Shown here: piece after piece, positions 17,188-25,325 of the stretch
Position numbering within the stretch: position 1 is the stretch's first letter
Layout of the letters: every line of letters begins with the position of its first letter
Source: Fulvitalea axinellae
GTDB taxonomy: Bacteria; Bacteroidota; Bacteroidia; Cytophagales; Cyclobacteriaceae
NCBI RefSeq assembly: GCF_036492835.1
Contig: NZ_AP025314.1
Location: 4,692,010 to 4,756,009 of the forward strand
Direction: 5' to 3'
DNA length: 64,000 nt
The notes under the pieces: generated by a model
Databases searched by the model: none
What the model was told of the DNA's origin: nothing
What the model saw: only the letters and a program-made list of their open reading frames with translations
Translations under genes and position numbers: made by a program

Positions 17188-17638
17188 TGCCTGATTTTCT
17201 TTAATTTTTTATGATAGCAATATCGCACTACCCCTTCATTCAAAAACCCCTCGCTCTTTTGCCTTTCACCTCGTTATGTCCGAAAACATATTACAAATCA
17301 ACTTCATTACCTTTCTCAACTTGTTCAAAATAGTCGAAAATGGGTGTCAATAATACAAAAAACAACACTCGAACAACAAAACACAGTTTCTGACCGATGG
17401 CCTTAAACTTTTGAGAGATGAAACAGCGAGGGCCTTTATTGAAAACTACTTGATACCTTAACACAAGCGCTACATCGCACTCAAAAACTCCCAAACTACC
17501 CTCAATCGTTAACAAAACCACCCAATGAAGAAAATTATAAACACCACCGCTTATTTATTCCGAAACACCTATCGGGAAACGGCCATACGGCACGGATTAT
17601 GAAACCTAGGAAACGTTACGAACCAGAAATAACCGAAC
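17188..17638. other. Intergenic region between the AraC and MarC genes
   Basis: About 450 bases between divergent genes. It should carry both promoters, but I find no convincing TAnnTTTG element on either strand and no gene with good codon character. Confidence 0.5.
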
Positions 17639-18277
17639 ATGAGTGATTATATCACTTTCGCGATAGGCTTACTTTCCATTACAAACCCTATCGGCAGTAC
17701 AGCGATTTTCGCCAGCCTAACCAACGAGAGGACTCAAACAGAACGAAACTGCATAGCCCGAACGGCTGGACTGGCAATCTTTTGCCTCTTGCTTCTGTCC
17801 GTCTGGACTGGCTCCGGAGTCCTCCAACTTTTCAACATCAACATACACGCATTCGAAGTGGCCGGCGGTATCATCTTAGGAATTATGGGCGTAGATATGC
17901 TCCATACCCGAACCAGCTCCGTCCAACATACCGAACACGAAAACGACGAAGCCTCTGGCCGTGAGGATATCGCTATTGTCCCCGTATCCATACCACTAAC
18001 CGTAGGCCCCGCCGCCATCACGTCCATAATCGTCTCCAGCCACAAAATGCCGACTCTGCTGGAAAAAGGCGTTATGAGCATAGCCTGCCTAGGAGTGGCA
18101 GTTATAATTTGGCTCTGTCTCCGGTTTTCGGGACATATCTACAAATTCCTCGGAAAAACAGGCATGAACATAATCGTAAGGATAATGGGAATACTACTTA
18201 CCTCGATCGCTGTGGAAATGGTGATCAAAGGAGTCCTTTTTCTAATGCCCGGCTTAGGGCCCGAAGCCCAACACTAG
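17639..18277 (+). CDS. MarC family integral membrane protein
   Basis: 212-residue membrane protein of the MarC/YhgN/YchE family, about six helices, of unknown transport function. Family features are the start FAIGLLSITNPIGSTAIFASLT, the AGGIILGIMGVDML helix and the repeat-like VPVSIPLTVGPAAITSIIV, with a charged loop (~95-110) between. Despite the name, MarC proteins are not established drug exporters. The gene is immediately followed by the DnaA-box cluster. Confidence 0.9.
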   Translation: MSDYITFAIGLLSITNPIGSTAIFASLTNERTQTERNCIARTAGLAIFCLLLLSVWTGSGVLQLFNINIHAFEVAGGIILGIMGVDMLHTRTSSVQHTEHENDEASGREDIAIVPVSIPLTVGPAAITSIIVSSHKMPTLLEKGVMSIACLGVAVIIWLCLRFSGHIYKFLGKTGMNIIVRIMGILLTSIAVEMVIKGVLFLMPGLGPEAQH

Positions 18278-18487
18278 CCACTTATCCACACGACTTATCC
18301 ACACTGTGGAAAATAAATCCACAGAATGTCTATAACTATTTAATCACCAAGCTCAAATTCGGAGGTTTTGCTTTAAAAAAACGCGAAAATGACCCGTGAA
18401 AATTTCTATTGAGGAAAATTCCGCCACAATTGTGTATAACTTATCCACATGAAAGAAACTTATCCACCAAAGCTGTGGATAAACTGT
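18278..18487. other. oriC: Candidate chromosomal replication origin: DnaA-box cluster around an AT-rich core
   Basis: Four exact DnaA boxes TTATCCACA in 210 bases: 18282-18290 (+), 18295-18303 (+), 18441-18449 (+) and 18474-18482 (-). Near matches fill the gaps: TTTTCCACA at 18305-18313 (-), TTATACACA at 18431-18439 (-) and TTATCCACC at 18460-18468 (+). The boxes form a left and a right group separated by about 115 AT-rich bases (18315-18430) with A and T runs that could be the unwinding element. No frame of note spans it. This is the usual architecture of a bacterial oriC; dnaA itself is not in the window, which is common in Bacteroidota. Assignment is by pattern only. Confidence 0.75.
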
Positions 18488-19819
18488 TTACAATTCGTGC
18501 AACAACTTATTACGATCACTTTCTCTGAACAGCTCATTCAACCCGTCCATATATTCCCTCACCGTTACGATATCTTTACCCTTCGGGAAATCCACCGTTA
18601 TTTTGCCGTAATCGTCCATTTTTTCCAAAGCGTAAGCGAGTGTGATTTTGTTTGGATCCAAAGCCGGCTGATAAGCGGGAGCTTCCGCATAATTGACTTT
18701 CACCACCGACAGCAAACCCGAACTCACCAGAGAACCCAACGAACGCTGGACGTACAGCAAAGGCAATTGCAGTTTCCTACTAATATCCGAAGCGGTCGGG
18801 GCCTTTCCATCTTCCATAAAGCGTAAAACGACAAAACGGCAAACAGCCACGAACATAACGTGCCTGTCCCTGACACTAAGCTTCAGGTCTCCTTTGGAAA
18901 AAGTAAACAAACGTACATGCTGAATAGCGTAAGCCAGTTCCGCCCCAAAAAGTATCACACTCCAACTCAACTGCAACCAAAGGAGAAATAATGGCAAAGC
19001 GGCAAAACTGCCGTAAATAGCGTTATATCGGGCCACTCCGATCTGGAAAGCAATCAACCCCCACTGCAACAGATGAAAAGCGGTTCCGGTCACGGCGCCA
19101 GATATAAAAGCGGCCCTGATACTCACCTTCGTATACGGCATTATATAAAACAGCATCGTAAACGCTATCCACAAAAGCCCCACAGATGTGAGTTTCAAAG
19201 ACTTATATATAAGAGGTTGCGCAAAACGCAACAACTCGTATTTTGACGCCACATTCTCAACCTCGCCACTTATATATACGGTCATACTCCCCGCTATTAT
19301 CACCAGAAGAGGAGTCGATATCAAAATCGTCAAATAATCAGTAAGCTTTCGGTTCAAAGGTCTGGACACTCTCAGATCCCAGATATCGTTGACTGCCTCC
19401 TCAATATTAAACAACAGGCTCATTGTAGAATAAAGAAGAACGACAATACCAACCACAGCCAACGGCCCCCCTTTCGTATTTTTCAACATACTTCGAGCAA
19501 ATTCCAACGCCTGTTTGGCAACCTGCTCGTGCCCCTCAAGTCCGCTAAGAATCTCGCGTTCAAGCACCTGATCATAACCGAAGCCTTTCGCTATCGCGAA
19601 AGCCAAGGCCAGAACCGGCACCACCGACAGCAGAGTATAATACGTAAGGCCCGAAGCCTGCAACATGCATCGGTCTTCGAAAAAGCCCTTCACCGCCAGC
19701 CAAACAATCCTCAAAACTCGTAACCCAATCAGCATTGGACGGGATAACCCGCTGAATTTCGAAACCCAAATGTCTTTGGTGAAAAACTTTTCTATTTCGG
19801 AAAAATTAATTTTCTTCAT
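18488..19819 (-). CDS. YihY/BrkB-type inner membrane protein with C-terminal winged-helix-like domain
   Basis: Start chosen at 19819 (MKKINFSEIEKFF). The 443 residues comprise the YihY (UPF0761) membrane domain with about six helices (ASGLTYYTLLSVVPVLALAFAI, GGPLAVVGIVVLLYSTMSL, LTILISTPLLVIIAGSM, the 'FMMPYT-like' FYIMPYTKVS, and SWSVILFGAELAYAI). Residues ~330-443 are soluble and look like a winged helix (APTASDISRKLQLPLLYVQRSLGSLVSSGLL). The name 'ribonuclease BN' often attached to this family is wrong. Function unknown. The stop codon abuts the candidate origin. Confidence 0.88.
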   Translation of the reverse strand: MKKINFSEIEKFFTKDIWVSKFSGLSRPMLIGLRVLRIVWLAVKGFFEDRCMLQASGLTYYTLLSVVPVLALAFAIAKGFGYDQVLEREILSGLEGHEQVAKQALEFARSMLKNTKGGPLAVVGIVVLLYSTMSLLFNIEEAVNDIWDLRVSRPLNRKLTDYLTILISTPLLVIIAGSMTVYISGEVENVASKYELLRFAQPLIYKSLKLTSVGLLWIAFTMLFYIMPYTKVSIRAAFISGAVTGTAFHLLQWGLIAFQIGVARYNAIYGSFAALPLFLLWLQLSWSVILFGAELAYAIQHVRLFTFSKGDLKLSVRDRHVMFVAVCRFVVLRFMEDGKAPTASDISRKLQLPLLYVQRSLGSLVSSGLLSVVKVNYAEAPAYQPALDPNKITLAYALEKMDDYGKITVDFPKGKDIVTVREYMDGLNELFRESDRNKLLHEL

Positions 19820-19923
19820 CGCCGTCAAAAAAGGTGGAACAAAATCGCTGTCATATCTCCAAAAATCATGTTGGAATGACTTTGACACAAAAATAAGCAT
19901 TAGAAATACCAAAAAATAGTGTT

Positions 19924-20403
19924 ATGAAAATCAGAGTCGGCTTCGGTTATGACGTGCACCAATTAAAAGAAGGTGAAGAATTTTGGCTCGGCGGAATCAA
20001 ATTGGAACACACCAAGGGCGCCGTTGGCCACTCAGACGCCGATGTGCTGATCCACGTAATCTGCGATGCCCTTCTGGGCGCGGCCAACATGCGGGACATC
20101 GGATACCATTTCGCCGATACCGACCCGAAATTCAAAGGTATAGACAGCAAGATTCTACTGAAAGACGTCGTTGCGCTGATCAGGGAAAAAGGCTACGAAA
20201 TCGGCAACATCGACTCTACCGTTTGCCTTCAGCTTCCGAAAGTAAATCCGCACATATCAGAAATGAAAAAGTGCTTGGCCGAAGTAATGGGAATCGACAC
20301 CGATGACGTGTCCATCAAAGCCACCACAACCGAAAAACTGGGCTTTGTAGGTAGGCAAGAAGGCGTATCGGCTTACGCCACCGTTTTGATCCAGAAATTC
20401 TGA
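19924..20403 (+). CDS. ispF: 2-C-methyl-D-erythritol 2,4-cyclodiphosphate synthase
   Basis: Fifth enzyme of the MEP pathway of isoprenoid synthesis; forms the cyclic diphosphate from CDP-ME phosphate. The 159 residues are standard length. Metal ligands Asp10 and His12 (GYDVHQL) and His46 (GHSDADVLIH) are present, with ADTDPKFKGIDS and the C-terminal ATTTEKLGFVGRQEGVSAYA. Divergent from yihY with about 100 bases between. The pathway ultimately feeds the prenyl chain used by the GGGP synthase at 24555. Confidence 0.97.
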   Translation: MKIRVGFGYDVHQLKEGEEFWLGGIKLEHTKGAVGHSDADVLIHVICDALLGAANMRDIGYHFADTDPKFKGIDSKILLKDVVALIREKGYEIGNIDSTVCLQLPKVNPHISEMKKCLAEVMGIDTDDVSIKATTTEKLGFVGRQEGVSAYATVLIQKF

Positions 20404-20557
20404 TTCCCAGTATTTTGTGAATTCAAAACATTATTTCGCTTTTTGAATATTCTCCGAATATTTATCTAGAACAAAGCGAAAAACAATTGTGTATCATAAT
20501 GAAATTATGCAATACAACCCCATTTTCATCAAGGTTGTATTCGCCAAAAAACGAAAT

Positions 20558-20586
20558 GGCACCGGTATCTGGCCGGGCCTTTTTTG
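20558..20586 (+). terminator. Possible terminator 155 bases after ispF
   Basis: GGC(A)CCGG, loop TATCTGG, CCGGGCC, then TTTTTT. A short GC stem with a bulge followed by six T. The rest of 20404-20695 shows no gene and no clear promoter for the next gene. Confidence 0.5.
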
Positions 20587-20695
20587 CCGGTTAGACCGAA
20601 ATTTGTTATTTTTTTGAATGTTTTGCCCGAGCACACAATTTTCCAAGGGCAGATCTTGTTTAGATTATCACACCAAGCTATAAAACGCTTTCGAT

Positions 20696-22018
20696 ATGGC
20701 AATCATAGAAATGTTGATGCCCAGTTTGGGCGAGAGTGTGTTCGAAGCCACCGTTTTGGGCTGGCTAAAGAACGAAGGAGACCCGATCTCTGAAGACGAG
20801 TCAGCACTCGAAGTGGCGACAGACAAGGTGGACACCGAAGTCCCTTCCGTCCACGAAGGCGTAATCCACAAGATTCTCGTAAAAGAGGGCGAAGTGGCGA
20901 AAGTCGGCCAGGCTCTCGCCCTGATTGAAATTGAGGGAGAAGGTGAGGAACCGACTGAAGCTCCGGCTACAGCCGAGACCGAAACTGAGACCGCTCCGCA
21001 AGCACCTCAGACAGAGACTCAAAGCCCTAGCGCACCGACAGCAACCGGAGAAACCGCTTCTGGAGACAACCGTTTCTATTCGCCATTGGTCCGCACTATC
21101 GCTAAAACCGAGAATATCTCGAGCGAAGAACTTGCGAACATTCCTGGCTCAGGACGTGACAACAGAGTTACAAAAGCCGATATTCTCGCTTATCTGGAAA
21201 ACAGAACTGCGGGAGCCACAACACAGGAGGTAGCGAAACCGGCGACAAACGTCTCGAACGGACAAACTCCGCAACCGACTTTTACTCCGGCACCTGTCAG
21301 CGTAAGTGGCGACGACGAAATCATCGAGATGGACCGCATGCGCAAGATGATCGCCGAACGCATGGTAGCTTCCAAACATACCGCTCCTCACGTAACTTCA
21401 TTCGTAGAAGCGGACGTTACGGGAATCGTAAACTGGCGGAACAAGGTGAAAAACACGTTTGCGCAAAAGCATGGTGAGAAAATCACGTTTATGCCGATTT
21501 TCATCGAAGCCATAGCCAAAGCACTGAACGACTTCCCGATGATGAACGTGTCCGTAGACGGAGACAACATTATCAGGCGCAAGGACATCAACATCGGCAT
21601 AGCCGTGGCTTTGCCTTCCGGCAACTTAATCGTTCCCGTAATCCGCAACGCAGACAGGCTCAACCTCACCGGCCTAACCAAAGCTATCAACGATTTGGCC
21701 GTTAGGGCACGCGAAAACAAACTTCGTCCCGACGAACTTTCCGGCGGAACTTATACGGTCAGCAACATCGGTTCGTTCGGCAATATTTCCGGCACGCCTA
21801 TCATTATGCAACCGCAGGTGGGGATTCTGGCTCTGGGAGCGATCGTGAAAAAGCCCGCAGTGATCGAGACTCCTGACGGAGACATGATCGGAATCCGCCA
21901 AAAGATGATTCTTTCGCATTCCTACGACCACCGAGTGGTGGACGGAGCCTTGGGCGGAATGTTCGTAAAAAGGGTAGGCGAATACCTTGAGGCTTTTGAC
22001 ACTCAGTTGAGCGTTTAG
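20696..22018 (+). CDS. 2-oxo acid dehydrogenase complex E2 (dihydrolipoyl acyltransferase)
   Basis: Core acyltransferase of a 2-oxo acid dehydrogenase. Domains: lipoyl domain (1-77, lipoylated Lys44 in ATDKVDTEVP), an Ala/Pro/Thr/Glu-rich linker, a peripheral-subunit-binding domain (~122-165, SPLVRTIAKTENISSEELANIPGSG), a second linker, and the catalytic domain (~210-440) ending SHSYDHRVVDGALGG with catalytic His412 and Asp416. No E1 or E3 gene is adjacent. The sequence cannot decide between pyruvate and branched-chain 2-oxo acid substrates; a lone E2 of this form in Bacteroidota often serves a branched-chain or mixed complex, which is inference. Confidence 0.93.
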   Translation: MAIIEMLMPSLGESVFEATVLGWLKNEGDPISEDESALEVATDKVDTEVPSVHEGVIHKILVKEGEVAKVGQALALIEIEGEGEEPTEAPATAETETETAPQAPQTETQSPSAPTATGETASGDNRFYSPLVRTIAKTENISSEELANIPGSGRDNRVTKADILAYLENRTAGATTQEVAKPATNVSNGQTPQPTFTPAPVSVSGDDEIIEMDRMRKMIAERMVASKHTAPHVTSFVEADVTGIVNWRNKVKNTFAQKHGEKITFMPIFIEAIAKALNDFPMMNVSVDGDNIIRRKDINIGIAVALPSGNLIVPVIRNADRLNLTGLTKAINDLAVRARENKLRPDELSGGTYTVSNIGSFGNISGTPIIMQPQVGILALGAIVKKPAVIETPDGDMIGIRQKMILSHSYDHRVVDGALGGMFVKRVGEYLEAFDTQLSV

Positions 22019-22049
22019 AAGAGTCTAAAAAATTAGACTAATGAAATAA

Positions 22050-22090
22050 CAGAAAGCCGGCAAAACATCTTGATTTGCCGGCATTTTTTT
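22050..22090 (+). terminator. Terminator after the E2 gene
   Basis: GCCGGCAAA (22056-22064) and TTTGCCGGC (22074-22082) followed by seven T. A second small hairpin, GTCTAA-TTAGAC, precedes it at 22023-22037. Confidence 0.9.
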
Positions 22091-22134
22091 ATTCTGATAC
22101 ACTTTTAGAATCGAACTCAAAACCAGAACCACAA

Positions 22135-22683
22135 ATGGAACATTTACGCTTTCCGATCGGACACTTTCACGCCCCGGAAATGATCATTCCCAGCGATATC
22201 GAACAGTGGATTGAAGACATCGAAAAATTCCCGATGCTCTTGACCGAGGAGCTTATCGGTCTTAGCCAGGAACAACTCGAATGGAGTTACAGACCCGACG
22301 GTTGGAGTATTCGTCAGCTAACCCACCACTGTGCCGACAGTCATATGAATTCGTTCATTCGCTTCAAACTGGCCCTGACGGAAGACAAACCCGTCATAAA
22401 ACCCTATGAAGAAGCTCTTTGGGCCAAGCTTCCCGACAACGAATCGGATGTGACAGAATCACTTTTTATCCTCAAAGGCCTGCATGCCCGATGGGTACAG
22501 CTTCTGAAAAACCTCAGCTACAAAGACCTTGACAGAGAATTCGTACATCCGGAAAACGGTCAAACGGTAAGCGTAGCCGAAAACATCGGAATATACGCTT
22601 GGCACGGTAAGCACCACCTCGAGCATATCCGCCTTGCCAAAGGCTTTAAAGGGGACATGGCCAAGGCTCTGGAAATTTTATAA
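22135..22683 (+). CDS. YfiT/BstA family metal-dependent hydrolase or thiol transferase (DinB superfamily)
   Basis: 182-residue four-helix DinB-fold protein. It closely follows Bacillus YfiT (BstA): YRPDGWSIRQLTHHCADSHMNSF..., RFKLALTEDKPVIKPYEEALWAKLPD, and WHGKHHLEHIRLA. The metal triad is His64 or 65 with the two histidines of GKHHLEH. YfiT relatives transfer bacillithiol or hydrolyse small substrates. Bacillithiol is made by some Bacteroidota, so a thiol-detoxification role is possible but not shown here. The start at 22135 is preferred since the preceding frame contains the upstream terminator. Own terminator follows. Confidence 0.88.
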   Translation: MEHLRFPIGHFHAPEMIIPSDIEQWIEDIEKFPMLLTEELIGLSQEQLEWSYRPDGWSIRQLTHHCADSHMNSFIRFKLALTEDKPVIKPYEEALWAKLPDNESDVTESLFILKGLHARWVQLLKNLSYKDLDREFVHPENGQTVSVAENIGIYAWHGKHHLEHIRLAKGFKGDMAKALEIL

Positions 22684-22702
22684 AACAGAAAAAACATCAA
22701 AC

Positions 22703-22740
22703 AAAAAGAGACCGTCACGCATTTGCGACGGTCTCTTTTT
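22703..22740 (+). terminator. Terminator between the YfiT-like and cupin genes
   Basis: AAAAAGAGACCGTC, 10-base loop, GACGGTCTCTTTTT; perfect 14-bp stem between convergent genes, usable by both. Confidence 0.9.
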
Positions 22741-22764
22741 ATCTTGAAAAAGCCTTACAGCTTT

Positions 22765-23478
22765 TTAGCTAAGCACGTTATTGAAAACAACATTAGGGTT
22801 CGTAAACTTCAAACCGTCGTTATCGTGGTAAGAAGCGTACTCCGAAACGATCGCTCCTTGCGGACCTGCCATCATGAAGTGCTTCGCCTCAAGACGGTTC
22901 AGGGTAGCCATTTCCCCACGCTTCACTTCCACACAGTGACGAGCGGTGATATGAGGTTGCTGACTTTCCGGCAACTTAACTTTCAAGTCTTTGGTCTCCT
23001 CGTCATCGCTGAACGTGTAGATTGAGCCGTGACGCACCTGCCAAGTTTCCATTTTCGCCTTGGCGATTTTGGTAGGCAAATGGCAGTGCTCGACAATCAT
23101 CTGTCCTGGCAAAAGGTAGATTTCATGAGCGAAATAGTTATGCTCCAAGCTGTTATGCCAGAAAACACCGCACATACCAGCGTTGGCGAAATCGCCCAAG
23201 CTGAAGTCACTGATAAACATGTTCTCTCTCAAAAATTTGTCTACAGGATAATTGTAGAACTCCATCATCTCGAGATAGGCATCCAACGTTTTCTTAGCGG
23301 AAAGCTTTCCATTCTCGTAGAAATGGTCATTTCCGTATGTAGGAAGCGTAGCGGGCTTTGCTGGTGTCAACACCTCCGCTTTTACGGTTTCCTGTTTCTT
23401 TTCCGGCGCACAAGCTACGCCCGACAGCACGCCGGCAGTGCCCAATGCGGCCGTTTTTAAGATGTCTCTCCTTTTCAT
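22765..23478 (-). CDS. Exported cupin resembling D-lyxose isomerase, Tat or lipoprotein signal
   Basis: Start at 23478 gives MKRRDILKTAALGTAGVLSGVAC: a twin-arginine motif followed by a lipobox with Cys23. The mature part resembles cytoplasmic D-lyxose/D-mannose isomerases (YdaE/DUF1498 group): MFISDFSLGDF, LLPGQMIVEHCHLPTKIAKAKMETWQVRHGSIY, and AKHFMMAGPQGAIVSEYASYHDNDGLKFTNP. The four metal positions are all present: His131, His133, Glu144 and His200. Family members normally lack a signal peptide, so an exported, lipid-anchored form is odd. Isomerase activity is a family-based guess; a sugar-binding role is also possible. Stands alone. Confidence 0.75.
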   Translation of the reverse strand: MKRRDILKTAALGTAGVLSGVACAPEKKQETVKAEVLTPAKPATLPTYGNDHFYENGKLSAKKTLDAYLEMMEFYNYPVDKFLRENMFISDFSLGDFANAGMCGVFWHNSLEHNYFAHEIYLLPGQMIVEHCHLPTKIAKAKMETWQVRHGSIYTFSDDEETKDLKVKLPESQQPHITARHCVEVKRGEMATLNRLEAKHFMMAGPQGAIVSEYASYHDNDGLKFTNPNVVFNNVLS

Positions 23479-23796
23479 GGCGAAAAACAAAAGTTCTGGG
23501 TTGAAAAAATGGACTGGAATACAGTCCGAATTAGAATTAGACCAGACACAACATTCAAGCGCACAGGCTATTCTGTCGGTAACTGAACTCTTCCAAATTA
23601 ATAAAAAATCAAAAGAATAAATACCAAACGGGCAGTAATTGTGTATTATTTGAAACGGCGTTTCATATTTTTGATCACTCTGAAAAATATGCGCTCATAT
23701 GCGGCACGAAAATTAAGCCCTTTTCTTTGCGTAATCCGTTCTTTTCGGATAGTTTTCCGCACAGTAATACAATCGAAGGAAAAGCGACAAGGAACA
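23479..23796. other. Intergenic region between divergent cupin and membrane-protein genes
   Basis: 318 bases. An open frame runs in from 23641 into the next gene, but its first ~50 residues are basic and cysteine/phenylalanine-rich with no family character. No clear promoter element found. Confidence 0.45.
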
Positions 23797-24186
23797 ATGA
23801 AGGAAAAGATAGCCAAATGGCTCAGGCTTGAGGAATTAGCGGAAAACCTTATCGGCTATGCGGAGGCGCGCATCGAACTCACCAAAGTCAGAATGCAGGA
23901 ACAGGCCTGCAAGCTTGTCGCCAATTTTGCGGTCACTCTGATTATCGCCCTGGCGTTTACTTTTTTTGCGGGCTTGGCCAGTTTTACCACAGGGCTCTTC
24001 CTCGGACAGTTACTCGACAATACCGCTCTCGGTTTTTTTATCCTCAGCGTTATTTCCGCTTTAATTGTCGCCGTTTTGTATTATTATAGAAAATCACTGA
24101 TCCAAAGTACCATGGACAAGGTGTTTGAAGTGATGAACGAAAAAGAAGAGGACCAAAATGACAACAAGGACAAAACCGCTGAATAA
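23797..24186 (+). CDS. Phage-holin-family (holin-X/YqjE-like) small membrane protein
   Basis: 129 residues starting MKEKIAKWLRLEELAENLIGYAEARIELTKVRMQEQ, an amphipathic helix, then two membrane helices (FAVTLIIALAFTFFAGLASF and LGFFILSVISALIVAVLYYY) and a charged Asp/Lys/Glu tail. This layout fits the 'putative holin superfamily III' / YqjE-type proteins, which are ordinary cell proteins and not evidence of a prophage. First gene of a tight operon: its end overlaps the next start by 29 bases. Confidence 0.75.
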   Translation: MKEKIAKWLRLEELAENLIGYAEARIELTKVRMQEQACKLVANFAVTLIIALAFTFFAGLASFTTGLFLGQLLDNTALGFFILSVISALIVAVLYYYRKSLIQSTMDKVFEVMNEKEEDQNDNKDKTAE

Positions 24187-24565
24187 ATTCAGGCTTAAAG
24201 AGGCCGAACTCGAATCCAACGCTACGGCTTTCAGGCTGGCGCTCAACAAAGGGGTTGAGGACGTAGGCCAAAAAGCCGGAAACATCGGAAGGCACGCCCT
24301 TATTATAGGTGGCGTTTTGGGATTAGGTTACAGTTTATTCAAGCTCCTGTCGTCGGGAAATTCTGATGAAGAAAATCCGGAAGATAGCAACTCGCAAGTC
24401 CCCGTAGCCAAACACAGCATCACGAGCCAACTGGCCGCCGCAGTGCTTAACCAAATAGCTCTTTTTCTTCTGGCCATCGCCAAGCAAAAACTAATGAGCG
24501 TCTTGATGGACGATGACCAAGACAACACTATCGACATCGCAACGGAAGAAGCCGATGAACAGTAA
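24158..24565 (+). CDS. Hypothetical membrane protein
   Basis: 135 residues, not recognised. It has a basic N-terminus, a hydrophobic helix at ~45-64 (ALIIGGVLGLGYSLFKLL), an acidic Ser/Asn/Asp linker, a second hydrophobic helix at ~88-110 (LAAAVLNQIALFLLAIAKQKL) and a strongly acidic tail. Overlaps the previous gene by 29 bases and the next by 11, so translation is probably coupled and the three products may act together. Confidence 0.7.
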   Translation: MTTRTKPLNKFRLKEAELESNATAFRLALNKGVEDVGQKAGNIGRHALIIGGVLGLGYSLFKLLSSGNSDEENPEDSNSQVPVAKHSITSQLAAAVLNQIALFLLAIAKQKLMSVLMDDDQDNTIDIATEEADEQ

Positions 24566-25325
24566 GAGTAAATTTGAGGAGTGGAAAGCCCGAATATCAG
24601 AAGGGAAGAAATCTTTTGCCGTACTTATTGATCCCGACAAAATCGGGAATGAACAAGAGGCGATAACCATCGCCAAGCACTGCGATGCCAATAGTGTGGA
24701 TTGGATCTTTGTCGGCGGAAGCCTCCTGACCAGAAACAACACCAAAAAAGTAGTTGAGAGCATAAAAGCCACCACAGACATTCCCGTAGTCCTTTTTCCT
24801 GGCGACGCCACACAAGTTTGCCCGTCAGCGGATATATTGCTTTTTCTCTCTTTAGTCTCTGGCCGAAATCCGGAATACCTGATCGGTCAGCACATCAAAG
24901 CCGCGCCGATAATCAAAGAAACCGAACTTGAGGTTTGGCCTACGGCCTATATATTGGTGGAATCTGGGAAAAAGACCTCCGTATCTTATATCAGCAATAC
25001 GGAACCGATACCTTCCGACAAGCCTGAAATAGCGTCCTGCACGGCCTTGGCTTCCGAAATGTTGGGCATGAAGTGCGTTTACCTCGAAGCTGGAAGCGGA
25101 GCCGAACACCCCGTACCCGAAGAGATGATCCGAAGAGTGCGCAAAGACATGACATTACCGTTAATTGTGGGAGGCGGAATACGCTCGGCCGAAAAAGCCC
25201 AACAAGCCTTGATTGCCGGTGCGGATATGATCGTGATAGGAAACGCCATAGAAAAAAACCCCGGCCTGATGACCGAGGTTTCTGAATGTATTTTAAAGAT
25301 GAATCGCTTAGATGTTCATCAGTGA
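24555..25325 (+). CDS. Geranylgeranylglyceryl phosphate synthase (GGGPS, PcrB-related)
   Basis: TIM-barrel prenyltransferase that joins a polyprenyl diphosphate to sn-glycerol-1-phosphate, making an ether lipid precursor as in Archaea. The 256 residues show FAVLIDPDKI, IFVGGSLLTRNN, PVVLFPGDATQVCPSADILLFLSLVSGRNPEYLIGQH, YLEAGSGAEHPVPEEM and IVGGGIRSAEKA: phosphate-binding glycines and the Asp near the N-terminus are in place. Bacteroidota enzymes of this group (group II GGGPS) are known to be active. I see no glycerol-1-phosphate dehydrogenase gene here. Start overlaps the upstream stop; the 3' end overlaps the AraC gene on the other strand by 18 bases. Confidence 0.93.
   Translation: MNSKSKFEEWKARISEGKKSFAVLIDPDKIGNEQEAITIAKHCDANSVDWIFVGGSLLTRNNTKKVVESIKATTDIPVVLFPGDATQVCPSADILLFLSLVSGRNPEYLIGQHIKAAPIIKETELEVWPTAYILVESGKKTSVSYISNTEPIPSDKPEIASCTALASEMLGMKCVYLEAGSGAEHPVPEEMIRRVRKDMTLPLIVGGGIRSAEKAQQALIAGADMIVIGNAIEKNPGLMTEVSECILKMNRLDVHQ

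Noticed and set aside
17291..17521. 76-codon open frame on the minus strand between the AraC and MarC genes
   Set aside because: GTG start, no recognisable protein features; lies in a gap that must hold two promoters.
20434..20481. TTTCGCTTT/AAAGCGAAA inverted repeat after ispF
   Set aside because: Nine base pairs with a 30-base loop and no T run; the hairpin at 20558 is the better terminator.
23641..23796. N-terminal extension of the holin-like protein
   Set aside because: The 52 extra residues are basic with no family similarity; the ATG at 23797 starts the conserved part.
23797..24186. Prophage remnant suggested by the holin-family hit
   Set aside because: This holin superfamily group is chromosomal; no other phage gene nearby, and the gene is coupled to GGGPS.
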